A stretch of DNA of 5,557 nucleotides from Bacillota bacterium (GTDB lineage: Bacteria > Bacillota > Clostridia > Lachnospirales > Anaerotignaceae): the NCBI GenBank assembly GCA_030526765.1, contig JAUNCB010000101.1, positions 1-5,557 of the forward strand. The letters run 5' to 3'. Numbering within the stretch: position 1 is the first letter of the stretch; the number at the start of each line of letters is the position of its first letter. The notes beneath the pieces were generated by a model. It was not told where the DNA came from, searched no databases, and saw only the letters and a program-made list of their open reading frames with translations. A program made the position numbers and the translations under genes. Positions 4,931 to 5,557 of this stretch are shown here, one piece after another.

Positions 4931-4975
4931 TGTATTTACAGCTTTAGCTGACCATTGCAGTTTGCCTGAGGGCAA

Positions 4976-5557
<582 letters not shown>

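Noticed and set aside
4931..4975. Small palindromes after the nifJ stop (TGTATTTACA, CAGCTTTAGCTG, TTGCC/GGCAA)
   Set aside because: Each has only four or five base pairs, they overlap and lie in the short 3' UTR before the real terminator; chance is the simplest reading.

Overview
The window looks like the chromosome of an anaerobic, low-to-moderate-GC Firmicute of the class Clostridia, probably a gut Lachnospiraceae-type organism. The reasons are a serS preceded by what looks like the end of a T-box leader, strong AAGGAGG-type ribosome binding sites, the C-terminal end of a pyruvate:ferredoxin oxidoreductase (a strict-anaerobe enzyme), and a small membrane protein of a kind common in Clostridia. 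There are no tRNA or rRNA genes, transposases, CRISPR arrays or other mobile-element signs. No gene-free stretch exceeds 300 bases; the longest, 1354-1595, holds a structured RNA candidate, a terminator and a promoter.

Layout, left to right. Positions 1-39 are the terminator hairpin that closes a probable T-box leader, followed by serS (61-1353, +). Positions 1366-1525 hold a series of hairpins ending in an intrinsic terminator, a possible small RNA or a structured serS 3' UTR. Then come an uncharacterised membrane-anchored protein (1596-2171, +) and an NTF2/SnoaL-like protein (2308-2691, +), each with its own extended -10 promoter and terminator. proC (2744-3550, -) converges on the NTF2-like gene and shares a bidirectional terminator with it. 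proC is divergent from an ArsC/Spx-like thioredoxin-fold gene (3703-4056, +). That gene converges on a predicted lipoprotein gene (4119-4763, -) across another shared terminator. The right edge carries the last 193 codons of nifJ (4976 to beyond 5557, -), with its terminator at 4894-4923.

Nearly every gene sits between its own promoter and terminator, so this is a row of mostly monocistronic genes rather than one pathway operon. Their roles are housekeeping: serine tRNA charging, the last step of proline synthesis, pyruvate oxidation and probably thiol redox, plus two cell-envelope proteins and one small-fold protein of unknown function. I see no strong evidence for a new multi-gene system. 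The most interesting non-coding signals are the multi-hairpin element after serS, the perfect palindrome in the leader of the NTF2-like gene, and the inverted repeat that encloses the lipoprotein promoter.
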